From UBA5009 sp038043185 (GTDB taxonomy: Bacteria > Bdellovibrionota > Bdellovibrionia > Bdellovibrionales > Bdellovibrionaceae), in the NCBI GenBank assembly GCA_038043185.1, contig JBBTCO010000054.1, positions 1-30,631 on the forward strand: a DNA stretch of 30,631 nucleotides, written 5' to 3'. Made by a program: the position numbers and the translations under genes. Below, one piece after another: positions 8,413-17,613 of the stretch; the stretch's first letter is position 1; each line of letters begins with the position of its first letter. The notes under the pieces were generated by a model that did not search any database, was not told where the DNA came from, and saw only the letters and a list, made by a program, of their open reading frames with translations.

Positions 8413-9177
8413 ATGAGAATTCCAACCTATAAAATACTACCTATTTTACGCGATAATTATATTTTCGTACTCAATTCTGAAGACAAAAGTAATCTATCTG
8501 AAAATTATATTGTGGTTGATCCTGGCGAGCCTACAGAGTTGAAAAAATTTTTAAAAAATTCTGTACATGACAATATTAAACTTAACATCTTAATTACTCA
8601 TCATCATCCGGATCACACCGGTGGCTTGTCGGAGCTAACAAGAACATTCGATTGCGAAGTTTGGGGTCCAAGGGTAAGTCAAAAACGCATTCCCGAAATT
8701 CAACATGGATTAAAAGGTGGCGACACACTTTCCCTCTGTGGATTTCATTTTGATGTGCTTGCTTTGTCAGGACACACCTTGGATCACATTGCTTTTTTCG
8801 AAAAAAAGCAACATTGGTTGTTTTCTGGTGATGTTTTATTCAACTATGGCTGTGGTCGACTTTTTGAGGGGGATTTTCAGCTGGCCTTTGAAAGTTTACA
8901 AATTATTAAAAACCTGCCGCCGACCACTCAAGTTTTCTGCGCTCATGAATACACTTTAAAAAACATTTCCTTTGCTCTTGCTCGAGCTAGGAAAATGAAA
9001 AATGAACCCTTAATAAACTTATTGAATGAACAACTTCATGAAGTTAACCAACGGCGGAGCAATAATCTTCCAACTGTTCCTTTTCCACTGGATAAAGACA
9101 AAATTTTCAATCCATTTTTAGTGGCAAAAAATGTCGAAGAATTTAAAGAAATACGAATCGCTCGTGATTTATTTTAG
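8413..9177 (+). CDS. gloB: Glyoxalase II (hydroxyacylglutathione hydrolase)
   Basis: A 254-residue metallo-beta-lactamase-fold enzyme that hydrolyses S-lactoylglutathione to lactate and glutathione, the second step of methylglyoxal detoxification. Binuclear metal ligands are visible: THHHPDH (62-68), GHTLDH around residue 122, and the Asp of FSGDVLFNYGCGRLFEG, followed by FCAHEYTLKN. The Cys-Gly-Arg segment and the C-terminal NPF motif are typical of glyoxalase II rather than general MBL proteins. A strong GGAGGGG site precedes the ATG. The gene overlaps the end of the convergent epimerase gene by 9 bases. Confidence 0.92.
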   Translation: MRIPTYKILPILRDNYIFVLNSEDKSNLSENYIVVDPGEPTELKKFLKNSVHDNIKLNILITHHHPDHTGGLSELTRTFDCEVWGPRVSQKRIPEIQHGLKGGDTLSLCGFHFDVLALSGHTLDHIAFFEKKQHWLFSGDVLFNYGCGRLFEGDFQLAFESLQIIKNLPPTTQVFCAHEYTLKNISFALARARKMKNEPLINLLNEQLHEVNQRRSNNLPTVPFPLDKDKIFNPFLVAKNVEEFKEIRIARDLF

Positions 9178-10068
9178 GGCATCTTCAAGAGCTTGATAAT
9201 TAAACTTAAATCCATACTCCCCTATTTTTTTTGATGAAACATTTTGAGAAGATAATAAAATTGTTGCCATTTCGCCAAATAATAGTTTTAAGGCAAATCT
9301 AGGTATTCTTGGCCCTAAAGTTCTATTTAATGTTTTTGCTAATTTTTTAGAAAAATCAATATTACGCTCGGGAGCCGCAGAAACAGCATTGAGTGCACCC
9401 GCGACTTCAGGATTTTCTATTGCAAAACAAATTATTCTAACCAGATCCTGAAGGTGTATCCAACTCATCCAGTGTCGGCCGTCGCCCAAGGCACCACCCA
9501 TTCCCAGACGGAATGCAGGCAACATTTTTGCCAATGCTCCGCCATGGTTGGATAAAACTAAGCCAGTTCTTAATTGAACGGATCTAGTCAAATTGCCCTG
9601 AGGACGAAGATGTATCATTTTTGCTTCCTTTTCCCAGTCGACGCAGACCTTTGCAAGGAAATCTGTCCCTAATTCTGAATCCTCATGCAAAATTTCATCG
9701 CCGCGTTCGCCGTAAATTCCTATTGCAGAGGCAGAAATAAAAAATTTTGGAGCTCGAGAAAAACTTTCAACGAGATTTTTTGTGCTTAAAATCCGTGAAT
9801 TATAAATTTCTTTTTTTCTTTTTTCATTCCAACGTCCCGAAGCTACGGACTCACCCATGAGGTGGATCACCCCTTCAAATTGATTCAGATCTGCGGCGAT
9901 TTTTTCTTTGCTCAAATTGCATTCAATAACCTCTGTTACCCCGGGCAAGGCTGCCATCGCTTTATTCTTTTTTCGTGATACGACTGTAACCTGATAACCA
10001 CTCATAATTAGTTGCTTTGTAAGCTCACGACCGACAAGTCCTGTGGCGCCCGTTACAAGAATTTTCAT
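9169..10068 (-). CDS. NAD(P)-dependent SDR epimerase, TIGR01777/YfcH family
   Basis: A 299-residue short-chain dehydrogenase-like protein. It begins with the Rossmann motif VTGATGLVGREL and contains VIHLMGESVASGRW, ISASAIGIYGERGDE and LRTGLVLS. The combination of HLMGE with SASAxGxYG and a late SWIHLQDLVR is diagnostic of the YfcH family of predicted sugar-nucleotide epimerases, whose substrate is generally unknown. The ATG at 10068 is chosen because AAGGA precedes it by seven bases; in-frame ATGs at 10098 and 10092 would add an unconserved Lys-rich lead. It is probably cytoplasmic. Confidence 0.88.
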   Translation of the reverse strand: MKILVTGATGLVGRELTKQLIMSGYQVTVVSRKKNKAMAALPGVTEVIECNLSKEKIAADLNQFEGVIHLMGESVASGRWNEKRKKEIYNSRILSTKNLVESFSRAPKFFISASAIGIYGERGDEILHEDSELGTDFLAKVCVDWEKEAKMIHLRPQGNLTRSVQLRTGLVLSNHGGALAKMLPAFRLGMGGALGDGRHWMSWIHLQDLVRIICFAIENPEVAGALNAVSAAPERNIDFSKKLAKTLNRTLGPRIPRFALKLLFGEMATILLSSQNVSSKKIGEYGFKFNYQALEDALK

Positions 10069-10153
10069 TGGTTTTTCCTTATCTTTACTCATTTGCATCT
10101 TGGGACAGATATATGTTTATGATTTAAAAAAAACGTTGTAAACTCTTAAAAAT

Positions 10154-11545
10154 ATGGCTGAAAACAAAAAAAGTAGAAAAAGCCTTCGAAAAATTAAATC
10201 ATCCATATTCTCACGCACCATGAGTATGGCCAAGCTCTCGCTTAGCGCGGGGGCTCAAATGGCTGGCCAAGGCATAACTTCAATCTTAAAAGAAACCAGT
10301 AAAAAGAAACTCGATTGGAATACTTTTTTAAAAAATCAAGCCCGATCATTTAGTGAAGAGGTTGGCGAGCTCAAGGGAAGCCTGATGAAGGCAGGACAAA
10401 TGCTTTCCATGTACGGAGAGCACTTTTTTCCTGAAGAAATAAATCAATTTCTGAAAACCTTACAACAGGACTCTGCGGCCTTAGAATGGCCGGCGATGGA
10501 AAAAATTCTGCACAAAGAGTTGGGCGCAGAGAAACTGCAAGATCTCGAGATTGAAACCGAAGCTATAGCTTGCGCTTCTTTGGGGCAAGTGCACCGAGCT
10601 CGAGTTAAATCGAGTGGCGAATTAATTGCTCTAAAGATTCAATATCCAAATGTCGATAAGGCCATCGATAGTGATTTACGAGCAATCAAAACATTCCTTA
10701 GCCTCCTAAAGATCTTGCCTAAAAATATTAATCTCGATCCGATTTTTGATGAGATTCGTGAAATGTTAATTCAAGAAACAGATTACATTGCGGAAGCCGA
10801 ACACACCGAAATTTTTAGAAAAAAACTAGAAACGGATAATCGCTTTATCGTTCCCAAAGTTATTAAAGAATTTTCGAATAAAAAAATTCTCGCAACAAGT
10901 TATGAAAGAGGTCTTCGAGTTGACGATCCAGTCATTCAATCACTCAGCCAAGCTCGAAGAAATTCACTTGGCTTGCATTTTTTAGAACTGTATTTCATGG
11001 AACTATTTGTTTGGAAAGCGATGCAAACGGATCCCCATTTTGGAAATTATCGAATACGAGTAGATCCCACTGGTCATGATCAGATTATACTGTTCGATTT
11101 CGGGGCGACCAGAACCTTTAGCTCAGATTTTATAGAAACCTATCATCTGATGATACGAGGAGCTATCTTTAATGATCGGCGACAGCTCTACGATGCTGCT
11201 CAAAAACTCAAATTTATTCATAAAAATGATCCTACTGAACTGGTCAAAACTTTCGAAGAATTTTGTCTCGAGACCGTCGAACCCTTCTTATCGCCGGACG
11301 ATGCTCGCAATAAAGGTCAAATTAATCCCGATGGCACATACGACTGGAAAAATACTGACTTACCCAAACGTCTTTCGGCAAAAGTTTTTACACTCATCAA
11401 AGAATTTTCATGGAGGACACCACCCAGAGAAATTCTTTTTTTAGATCGCAAGACAGGCGGTGTTTTTTTATTTTTAAGCCTGCTACAGGCTCGTGTTAAA
11501 TCGCATGATTTATTACTTAAATATTTAGACCGGAGTAAGGTATGA
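10154..11545 (+). CDS. ABC1/UbiB-type atypical kinase
   Basis: A 463-residue ABC1/AarF/UbiB family protein. Visible signatures are LKGSLMKAGQM (the KxGQ motif of the ABC1 N-lobe), the Ala-rich loop ACASLGQVHRA replacing the usual Gly-rich loop, the catalytic Lys in IALKIQYPN, QTDPHFGNY (catalytic loop) and FDFGATR (DFG metal site). Relatives support ubiquinone biosynthesis or lipid homeostasis; there is no C-terminal membrane helix pair as in E. coli UbiB. It is divergent from the epimerase gene with 85 bases between starts. Its stop overlaps the next start (ATGA), so the thioredoxin-like gene is translationally coupled. Confidence 0.9.
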   Translation: MAENKKSRKSLRKIKSSIFSRTMSMAKLSLSAGAQMAGQGITSILKETSKKKLDWNTFLKNQARSFSEEVGELKGSLMKAGQMLSMYGEHFFPEEINQFLKTLQQDSAALEWPAMEKILHKELGAEKLQDLEIETEAIACASLGQVHRARVKSSGELIALKIQYPNVDKAIDSDLRAIKTFLSLLKILPKNINLDPIFDEIREMLIQETDYIAEAEHTEIFRKKLETDNRFIVPKVIKEFSNKKILATSYERGLRVDDPVIQSLSQARRNSLGLHFLELYFMELFVWKAMQTDPHFGNYRIRVDPTGHDQIILFDFGATRTFSSDFIETYHLMIRGAIFNDRRQLYDAAQKLKFIHKNDPTELVKTFEEFCLETVEPFLSPDDARNKGQINPDGTYDWKNTDLPKRLSAKVFTLIKEFSWRTPPREILFLDRKTGGVFLFLSLLQARVKSHDLLLKYLDRSKV

Positions 11546-12051
11546 AAAGAATGATCGCTTTAGCATTTTTTTTAGTTTCATTTTCTATTGCCGGTGTGGC
11601 TATTGAAGCTGCGACCGATGGCTCCGTTGATCTTAAAAATGACTGGCCGGCAATATCTTTGAATGAACGCACTGTAAGAGAATTGCTCGACAACAAAGCC
11701 GATGTGTATTTAATCGATTTTTGGGCTTCTTGGTGCGAGCCTTGCCTAGAATCACTGCCCTTCTATATGTCTGAACTTAAAAAAATGAATTTGACCAATT
11801 GGACTCTGGTTGCCGTTAACGTGGATGCCGAAAAAAGTGCCGCCCTGGATTTTCTTAAAAAAATACAGTTACCGACCTGGGTCCTTTTTGATGAAAAAAG
11901 AAAACTGGCCAACAAAATGAATGTGACCTCAATTCCAGTTCTTTATTTTGTCAATCGTAAGGGCGAAATTTTAAAAATTGAAAAAGGATTTACGAAGAAG
12001 TCGAAAGAAATTTTTAGGAAGAATGTGGAAGCCGTTAAATCTATGCTCTAA
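11542..12051 (+). CDS. Secreted TlpA/ResA-like thioredoxin
   Basis: A 169-residue protein with a signal peptide (hydrophobic to about residue 23) and a thioredoxin fold containing the redox motif WCEPC in IDFWASWCEPCLESLP, then the cis-Pro segment SIPVLYFVN. TlpA/ResA-like proteins reduce disulfides in the periplasm, often for cytochrome c or oxidase assembly. A heme A synthase gene about 1 kb downstream fits such a role but does not prove it. The start overlaps the kinase stop by 4 bases. The gene converges on the cation exporter gene, with 17 bases between. Confidence 0.88.
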   Translation: MKRMIALAFFLVSFSIAGVAIEAATDGSVDLKNDWPAISLNERTVRELLDNKADVYLIDFWASWCEPCLESLPFYMSELKKMNLTNWTLVAVNVDAEKSAALDFLKKIQLPTWVLFDEKRKLANKMNVTSIPVLYFVNRKGEILKIEKGFTKKSKEIFRKNVEAVKSML

Positions 12052-12068
12052 CATACGACCTCCTTTGC

Positions 12069-13004
12069 TCAATTGTGATGATGAGGATCCACACAAGCGT
12101 CTGCTGACCATTCAAATTCTATAGTGGCTTCAACAATTCCATAGCTTTTTAAATTCAATTTGATTTTCTTCTTTAGTTCCTCGGCTGCTTGTGGAGTCAT
12201 CGAAGAGTGCACCCGAACATGAGAAGTTAAAATATGCTCAGTTCCATCTAATGTCCAAAGATGAGTGTGATGGACATCATGCACCCCTTCAAGATCAAGA
12301 ATTGATTTCTTAATCTCTTCCATATTTAAACCATCAGGAGTCGCCTGTAAAAATACCAATAATGAATAACGTAAATTTTTTATGACATTGTAGATGACCC
12401 AAATCGATAAACCCAAAGCTAAGATGACATCAACTTGAGTCCAATTAAATAATTTTATAAAAATGGCACCAACCAAAACCACTACCCAACCCAAGACATC
12501 TTCGATCAAATGCCACTGAATCATTTTTTCATTTAAGGAATGTCCTTTGGAAATTTTCCATGCGGCATATCCATTCACGCTCAATCCTAAAATGGCTAAA
12601 CCGATCATGGCGGTACTGTGCGGAGCCTGTGGCTCGCTCCAACGCTCAATAGATTCTTTGATAATCCATAAGGATCCCATCAATAAAATAAATCCTGTAA
12701 CCACTGCTGAAACTGCAGATAGTCGGCGATAACCATAGGTGTATTTGCGATCTGAAACTTGATGAGAAGATTTTTCGAAAAATAAAGCCAATCCCAAGGC
12801 CGTTGCATCCCCAAAGTCATGAAGAGCATCCGACGTAACCGCAAGACTATTAGCCCAAAGACCGCCAACCAATTCTATACAGGCAAAAACGAGATTTAAA
12901 AAAAAGGCTAAACGAAGTCGGCGCAAAGTCGCCGCATTATTTTTGTTCCGATCAGAAGGGCTGTGCGAATGCCCGTGATGATGGCCATGATGATTGTGAG
13001 CCAT
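12069..13004 (-). CDS. Zinc/cation diffusion facilitator exporter (CzcD/ZitB type)
   Basis: A 311-residue CDF transporter, an inner-membrane antiporter exporting Zn2+ or related divalent metals in exchange for protons. The N-terminus is extremely His-rich (eight His in the first 14 residues), and the C-terminus ends in HHHN. Six membrane segments are visible. The membrane metal site has DALHDFGDA in the second helix and HLIEDV in the fifth. The cytoplasmic C-terminal domain has GVHDVHHTHLWTLDG. A strong GAGGAGGGG lies upstream of the ATG. The start faces the divergent heme A synthase gene with about 40 bases between, so the promoters must overlap. Confidence 0.9.
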   Translation of the reverse strand: MAHNHHGHHHGHSHSPSDRNKNNAATLRRLRLAFFLNLVFACIELVGGLWANSLAVTSDALHDFGDATALGLALFFEKSSHQVSDRKYTYGYRRLSAVSAVVTGFILLMGSLWIIKESIERWSEPQAPHSTAMIGLAILGLSVNGYAAWKISKGHSLNEKMIQWHLIEDVLGWVVVLVGAIFIKLFNWTQVDVILALGLSIWVIYNVIKNLRYSLLVFLQATPDGLNMEEIKKSILDLEGVHDVHHTHLWTLDGTEHILTSHVRVHSSMTPQAAEELKKKIKLNLKSYGIVEATIEFEWSADACVDPHHHN

Positions 13005-13044
13005 ATTGACCCCTCCTCGAACCCATGTTAGCTCTTCAAACGAA

Positions 13045-13965
13045 ATGAATAAAGAAAGAATTAAACTTTATAGCCAACTTCTTTTGTTTTACACCTTGCT
13101 CGTCATTTTATGGGGCGCATGGGTGCGGATTTCCCATTCGGGCGATGGCTGTGGTGATACCTGGCCCCTTTGCCAAGGACAAATTATTCCGGATGCCCTT
13201 CAAAAAAAGACCTGGATTGAATATGCTCACCGAATGATGTCCGGCTTGTATGGTTTATTTGTTGTTTATTTTTATTGGGTCGTCAGAAGGTTTTTTCCAA
13301 TGAACTCGGAAGCTCGGGGATATGCTCTTTTAACTTTGATTTTCATGATCACCGAAGCCTTACTGGGTGCAAAATTAGTTCTATTTGGCCTCGTCGGATC
13401 CAATTCAGGGTTTTTTAGAGCTTTCGCCATGTCACTCCACCAAATGAACAGTCTGCTTTTAATGGGATCAACTGCGGCCTTTGTATTTTCTTTCAAGAAC
13501 CAACAACAAACCTGGTACCCCAAAAAAATAATGGAAAGTTTTTTCAAAGAAAATAAATTTCTTCTCGTCTTAATCCTTGTTGCAATCACCGGTGCTTGGG
13601 CTGCGCTCTCGACGACACTTTTTCCGAGCCTCAGTTTGTTATCTGGTTTCCAAGAAGATTTTTCTCAAAATTCACATTTTTTATTGAAAATTCGTTTGAG
13701 TCATCCCATTTTAGCTTTGTCGCTCATCGGTTTTTTTGTAATTTCTTTTTATAAAAAATCTTTGAATGAGCAAATCCCTACTCGCCTAAGAAAAATTAAT
13801 TTTCAAACCAGCCTTGTTGGAGCTATTGCACTTATTTTTGGTCTATTAACACTATTCTTTTTGTCGCCAACATGGATGAAGTTATCTCACCTGGCACTGG
13901 CGCATATTCTTTGGATTATGATGGTTCGTCAGGCGGTAATTTCATTGGATTCAGCTAAACGATAA
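13045..13965 (+). CDS. ctaA: Heme A synthase (CtaA/Cox15 family)
   Basis: A 306-residue polytopic membrane protein of the COX15/CtaA family, which oxidises heme O to heme A for aa3-type oxidases. Markers are GAWVRISHSGDGCGDTWPLC in the first loop, then EYAHRMMSG with a heme-ligand His, and further His in SLHQMNS, RLSHP and LSHLALAH on later helices. About eight membrane segments are visible. The ATG at 13045 is taken as start; a TTG at 13006 would extend the protein over the ribosome binding site of the divergent exporter. Neither has a good upstream site. The 3' end overlaps the convergent Lon-domain gene by 37 bases. Confidence 0.82.
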   Translation: MNKERIKLYSQLLLFYTLLVILWGAWVRISHSGDGCGDTWPLCQGQIIPDALQKKTWIEYAHRMMSGLYGLFVVYFYWVVRRFFPMNSEARGYALLTLIFMITEALLGAKLVLFGLVGSNSGFFRAFAMSLHQMNSLLLMGSTAAFVFSFKNQQQTWYPKKIMESFFKENKFLLVLILVAITGAWAALSTTLFPSLSLLSGFQEDFSQNSHFLLKIRLSHPILALSLIGFFVISFYKKSLNEQIPTRLRKINFQTSLVGAIALIFGLLTLFFLSPTWMKLSHLALAHILWIMMVRQAVISLDSAKR

Positions 13966-14546
13966 AGAAATTCAATTTTTTTATTTATATCGTCAAACTC
14001 TAAAGTTATTTGTTGCAGGTCATAATCTCGAATTAAATAAGAAGCAAAAGCCCCCACAATTTCTTCGGGCCCTGTCATCGTTCGCATAAATATTTCTCTT
14101 TGCCCTTGCTCTGGGATATGAGTTTGAATCCATCGTGCCAAAATCTTATTTAATGAGTGAACTGCGTTTCGCAGATTTTGATTCACCTCAATCGTTTCAT
14201 TCAGAACTTGAGCCTCGCAAACTAAATAGGAAGTGGTCGAAGCTTTAACAACTCCGAGTCTTGCTTTTCCTTGTCCTTGAATAAAAACGAGCAATGTCCC
14301 ATTGCTTCGCTCTTCAATGATTTGTGGAGTACCAAAACCCACAACATCACGAACAAACTCTACCTTATCTCCAGGTCTTACACTGTAAACTTGCGAAGGA
14401 TCTTCAATGAACCCAATAGCCACCGGAGTTTTTGTGGAAATAGAATCACGGATCATTTCAATGTACCGTGTTTCAAATATATTTAAAGGCTTGGTCGTCT
14501 TTGGAAATAAAGTCACATTGACCAGCGGAAATAGAAAAACATCCAT
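13929..14546 (-). CDS. Stand-alone Lon N-terminal (LON substrate-binding) domain protein
   Basis: A 205-residue protein resembling the N-terminal substrate-binding domain of Lon protease, without the AAA+ or protease domains. Signatures are FPLVNVTLFPKTTKPLNIFE with RYIEMI at the start and GTPQIIEERSNGTLLVFIQG further in. The C-terminal half is helical. Stand-alone members are widespread, and their role (substrate adaptor or unrelated) is not settled. There is no signal peptide. It lies 57 bases downstream of the NUDIX gene on the same strand and may share its transcript. Its end overlaps heme A synthase tail-to-tail. Confidence 0.85.
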   Translation of the reverse strand: MDVFLFPLVNVTLFPKTTKPLNIFETRYIEMIRDSISTKTPVAIGFIEDPSQVYSVRPGDKVEFVRDVVGFGTPQIIEERSNGTLLVFIQGQGKARLGVVKASTTSYLVCEAQVLNETIEVNQNLRNAVHSLNKILARWIQTHIPEQGQREIFMRTMTGPEEIVGAFASYLIRDYDLQQITLEFDDINKKIEFLYRLAESNEITA

Positions 14547-14603
14547 GAGAACAAAGCTCCGATCCCTAACTTTAGGTTAAAACATCGAAGAGACATTACC
14601 AGT

Positions 14604-15044
14604 TTATTTTAAATACTGGATGAGCCTCTGGACAAAAGGCCGGTCTGCTTCTAATAATTCGGTTTCTAAAATTTCCTCTGGTCTAATCCATTTCTTGGCT
14701 TGATGCTCGCGCAAAATTAAATCACCAGATTTAATTTTGCTAATGAATATTTCAAGCTGAACTGCAACGAGAGGATAATGGTGAACTAACTCGCCCAGGG
14801 ATTCGATGATTTCAATTTGTAAATTCAATTCTTCATCAATCTCTCGCATCAGGGCCTGATTCTTTGACTCTCCGATTTCTATCTTTCCACCAGGAAACTC
14901 CCACAGACCTTCGCCGCTATCCCCTTTTGCTCTTTGCACCAGTAATATTTTTTTTTCATTAAGAGATTTTGTTTCATCAGGTTCAAGAATGACCGCTCCA
15001 ACAACTTGAATACTCTTAATAAATTCTTTTTCTGGACTCCTCAT
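14604..15044 (-). CDS. NUDIX hydrolase (MutT-like)
   Basis: A 146-residue NUDIX protein, hydrolysing nucleoside diphosphate-linked compounds; MutT-type members clean oxidised nucleotides. The Nudix box is GGKIEIGESKNQALMREIDE plus EL, with the REIDEE metal ligands, preceded by GLWEFP as in MutT. The C-terminal EHQAKKWIRPEEI also resembles MutT. The ATG at 15044 is chosen over a GTG at 15050 because AAGGAG sits five bases upstream of the ATG and overlaps the GTG. It is divergent from the phosphate symporter gene, with only 28 bases between starts. Confidence 0.87.
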   Translation of the reverse strand: MRSPEKEFIKSIQVVGAVILEPDETKSLNEKKILLVQRAKGDSGEGLWEFPGGKIEIGESKNQALMREIDEELNLQIEIIESLGELVHHYPLVAVQLEIFISKIKSGDLILREHQAKKWIRPEEILETELLEADRPFVQRLIQYLK

Positions 15045-15072
15045 TCCCACTCCTTAATCATAAAATTATTTC

Positions 15073-16695
15073 ATGAATCCTGGTAATTCAAGTTTTATGA
15101 TCATGGTGGCTGGAGTCGCAATCTTTCTTTACGGTATGACGATGGCCAGCCAGTCCATGGAAAAGCTTTTAGCGCAACGAATTTCCCAGCTCTTAAGTAA
15201 GCTCGCAGACAGTCAGTTCTTAGCCATCGTGGTTGGTATTTCAATTACCACAATTCTTCAAAGTTCTGGTGCAGTAACTTCAATGCTCGTGGGATTGGGC
15301 TCTGCCCGAGTTATCAATTTACGGCAAGTGATGGGCGTTATTATCGGCACGGCAATTGGCTCTACACTTACCGTACAATTGATTTCATTGGATATAGCAC
15401 ATTACGCTTTGCCCATATTCACTTTGGGATTCATTATTTATTTTACCAACCGACAAGCCGCCATCAAAAACTTTGGCATGATTATCATGGGATTCGGCTT
15501 ATTGTTCTTGGGGCTGTTCATGATTTCAACCACGGCCCACGAATTTGCCGCTAATCCTTCACTGCAAGACTTTTTTGTTAGCCTTCGTGAAAATCCATTT
15601 CTTTCACTTCTTATTTCGACGGTTTTTTGCGCCCTCGTTCAATCCAGCGCGATCACCATCGGGGTTGCAATGAGTCTGGCAGCAGCTAAATCAATTGATT
15701 TGCATGATGCAATGATTTGGGTTTACGGAGCAAATATTGGAACTACATTTACGGCCATTCTTGCCGCCGTGGGCAGCAACTACATAGGCAAACAAGTGGC
15801 TTGGGCCCATTTCTTTTACAAAACTGTCAGTGTTATCCTATTCTATCCCTTCACAGAATATCTATTGTGGCTGGTCGAAACATTCAACGTCACTTCGTCA
15901 CGGGTTATCGCAAATTCGCATTTGATTTTTAATCTTGCCTCGGCCATTTTGTTTTATCCTTTTATTGAAAAAGGCTCGCGATTGATTGAAAAATTATTTC
16001 CTCGTGATGCCAATTCAGAATTTGGTGCCGAATTTTTAAAACTAAATAATTATCAAAGTTCCGCTTTAGCGACCTCTTATGCTCAACGAGAAATTATGCG
16101 AACAGCAGATATATTTTTAGGAATGCTTCGCGACTCTATACGCCTATTTGAACGTCCAAATCCGGTACTTATTGAAAGTATTAAAGAGCGAGACAATAAG
16201 GTTGATTATCTCTATCGCGAAATTAAAATGTTTTTATTGGATCACGCCAACAAAAGCAGCTCGGCTGTTCATCAAAATATCATGAGCTTAATCATGTTTA
16301 TCACCGATCTTGAAAGAGCTGCTGATGCCATCGATATCAATATATGCACCCTCGCAATCAAAAAAAATGCCCTCAAACTTGAATTCGAACATCATGATTG
16401 GGATGAAATCGTACGAATGCATGCGAGCACTTCTGAATTAGCTAGCCTAGCTGTAAATGCTTTTCAAAATAAAGATCTTGCACCTCAAGCAATCCAATTA
16501 AAGCGAGCGCTGGCAAAAACGGAATTCACCCTGCGAGAACATCACATTGGCCGTCTTCATCAGGGACTCCGCGATTCTATTAACACCAGCTCTATCCATT
16601 TAGATTTACTGAGCGAGTATCGTCGTATCGCCAGCCTACTTTGCAATCACGCCTATGGACCTAATTCTGAATTTAGTCCGGCAGCAGAAAAATGA
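15073..16695 (+). CDS. Na/Pi cotransporter family protein with PhoU-like C-terminus
   Basis: A 540-residue inner-membrane protein of the Na/Pi-cotransporter II family. Two inverted repeats each carry the QSS signature: TTILQSSGAVTSM (about residue 60) and ALVQSSAITIGVA (about 190), followed by GANIGTTFTA. About eight membrane segments occupy the first 310 residues. The last 200 residues are helical and resemble PhoU, as in bacterial NptA-like proteins; these probably take up phosphate with sodium. The stop overlaps the start of the DUF486 gene by 4 bases. Ribosome binding site is weak. Confidence 0.88.
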   Translation: MNPGNSSFMIMVAGVAIFLYGMTMASQSMEKLLAQRISQLLSKLADSQFLAIVVGISITTILQSSGAVTSMLVGLGSARVINLRQVMGVIIGTAIGSTLTVQLISLDIAHYALPIFTLGFIIYFTNRQAAIKNFGMIIMGFGLLFLGLFMISTTAHEFAANPSLQDFFVSLRENPFLSLLISTVFCALVQSSAITIGVAMSLAAAKSIDLHDAMIWVYGANIGTTFTAILAAVGSNYIGKQVAWAHFFYKTVSVILFYPFTEYLLWLVETFNVTSSRVIANSHLIFNLASAILFYPFIEKGSRLIEKLFPRDANSEFGAEFLKLNNYQSSALATSYAQREIMRTADIFLGMLRDSIRLFERPNPVLIESIKERDNKVDYLYREIKMFLLDHANKSSSAVHQNIMSLIMFITDLERAADAIDINICTLAIKKNALKLEFEHHDWDEIVRMHASTSELASLAVNAFQNKDLAPQAIQLKRALAKTEFTLREHHIGRLHQGLRDSINTSSIHLDLLSEYRRIASLLCNHAYGPNSEFSPAAEK

Positions 16696-17039
16696 TCAGC
16701 TTTAATTATTTGTCACCGGTTCTGATGCTCTTCATTTCAAATATTTTCATGACCTATGCCTGGTACGGACATTTAAAAGATCACCGAGCTTCGGCTCTGT
16801 GGTATGTTATTCTTATCAGTTGGGGCGTTGCTTTCTTTGAGTATTGTTTTCAGGTTCCTGCCAACCGCATGGGAAGCGCTGTTTACACTCTCTATCAACT
16901 CAAAATTATCCAAGAAGTTCTGACGATGATTGTTTTTGCCGGGTTTTCTTATTTCTATTTTGGCATGTCCCTGAAACTAGATTATTTATGGGCGTCTTTG
17001 TGTCTGGTTGGTGCTGTATATTTTGTATTTCGAACTTAA
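16692..17039 (+). CDS. DUF486 (DMT-like) small membrane protein
   Basis: A 115-residue protein with four predicted membrane segments covering almost all of it. Features typical of DUF486 are FMTYAWYGHLK after the first helix, WGVAFFEYCFQVPANRMG in the second, and a Tyr/Phe-rich third helix. The family resembles half of a drug/metabolite transporter, and its substrate is unknown. The ATG overlaps the symporter stop (ATGA), so the two are translationally coupled. It converges on the DUF366 gene with seven bases between stops. Confidence 0.85.
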   Translation: MISFNYLSPVLMLFISNIFMTYAWYGHLKDHRASALWYVILISWGVAFFEYCFQVPANRMGSAVYTLYQLKIIQEVLTMIVFAGFSYFYFGMSLKLDYLWASLCLVGAVYFVFRT

Positions 17040-17046
17040 GATACAT

Positions 17047-17610
17047 TTACAGCGGATGAACTTTCTGAGTTGCGAATCGGATGGATTCATATTCCTGTTC
17101 AAACAAATGCATTAAATCTATCGCTACAGATTCCGGCTTTAATTTGAAATCGTTTAAACAACAGGTTTTAACTGGAGTTCCTGTATTCACTATATTCATC
17201 GCAAAATGAATCTGGCTTGAAACGGATGAGCAGGAAGCAATGCTGATACTTAATTTCGATTTTTTCCAATAGATATCATCGCCGCTGCGTTCAGTTTCGT
17301 TGCCTTTTAAAATTTTTGAGGAAGCATTTAAATAATCTTTAGCCAGAGAAGCAAATAAACGCTGCAAACTTACAGCTGAAAAAAGTTCGCGATCAAAAAT
17401 TTCAATAATAAAGTGAAGCATCAGATCGCCACGGATTTCCGACCCCGCAATTTGATCTTCAGCATCCACCATATTTTCAATTTTTATATCACAGGGACCA
17501 ATCCAGCTAACGATCGAATCTCCGGATAGACCAAATTTGGTATAAGCCCAAATTGGCGTTAACTGGCGGCCATCATATTTCATTTTCCCTTTGATAAACT
17601 TAGTTTTCAT
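17047..17610 (-). CDS. DUF366 family protein
   Basis: A 187-residue cytoplasmic protein. I recognise the DUF366 pattern: YDGRQLTPIWAYTKFG, GDSIVSWIGPCDI, NMVDAEDQIAG, MLHFIIEIFD, then RSGDDIYW and KLSISIASCSSVSSQIHFA. The many conserved acidic, His and Cys residues suggest an enzyme, but the family's reaction is not known to me. It begins three bases after the queC stop and is the last gene of a run that begins with queA and tgt. Position suggests a link to queuosine or deazapurine metabolism, which is inference only. Confidence 0.78.
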   Translation of the reverse strand: MKTKFIKGKMKYDGRQLTPIWAYTKFGLSGDSIVSWIGPCDIKIENMVDAEDQIAGSEIRGDLMLHFIIEIFDRELFSAVSLQRLFASLAKDYLNASSKILKGNETERSGDDIYWKKSKLSISIASCSSVSSQIHFAMNIVNTGTPVKTCCLNDFKLKPESVAIDLMHLFEQEYESIRFATQKVHPL

Positions 17611-17613
17611 TTT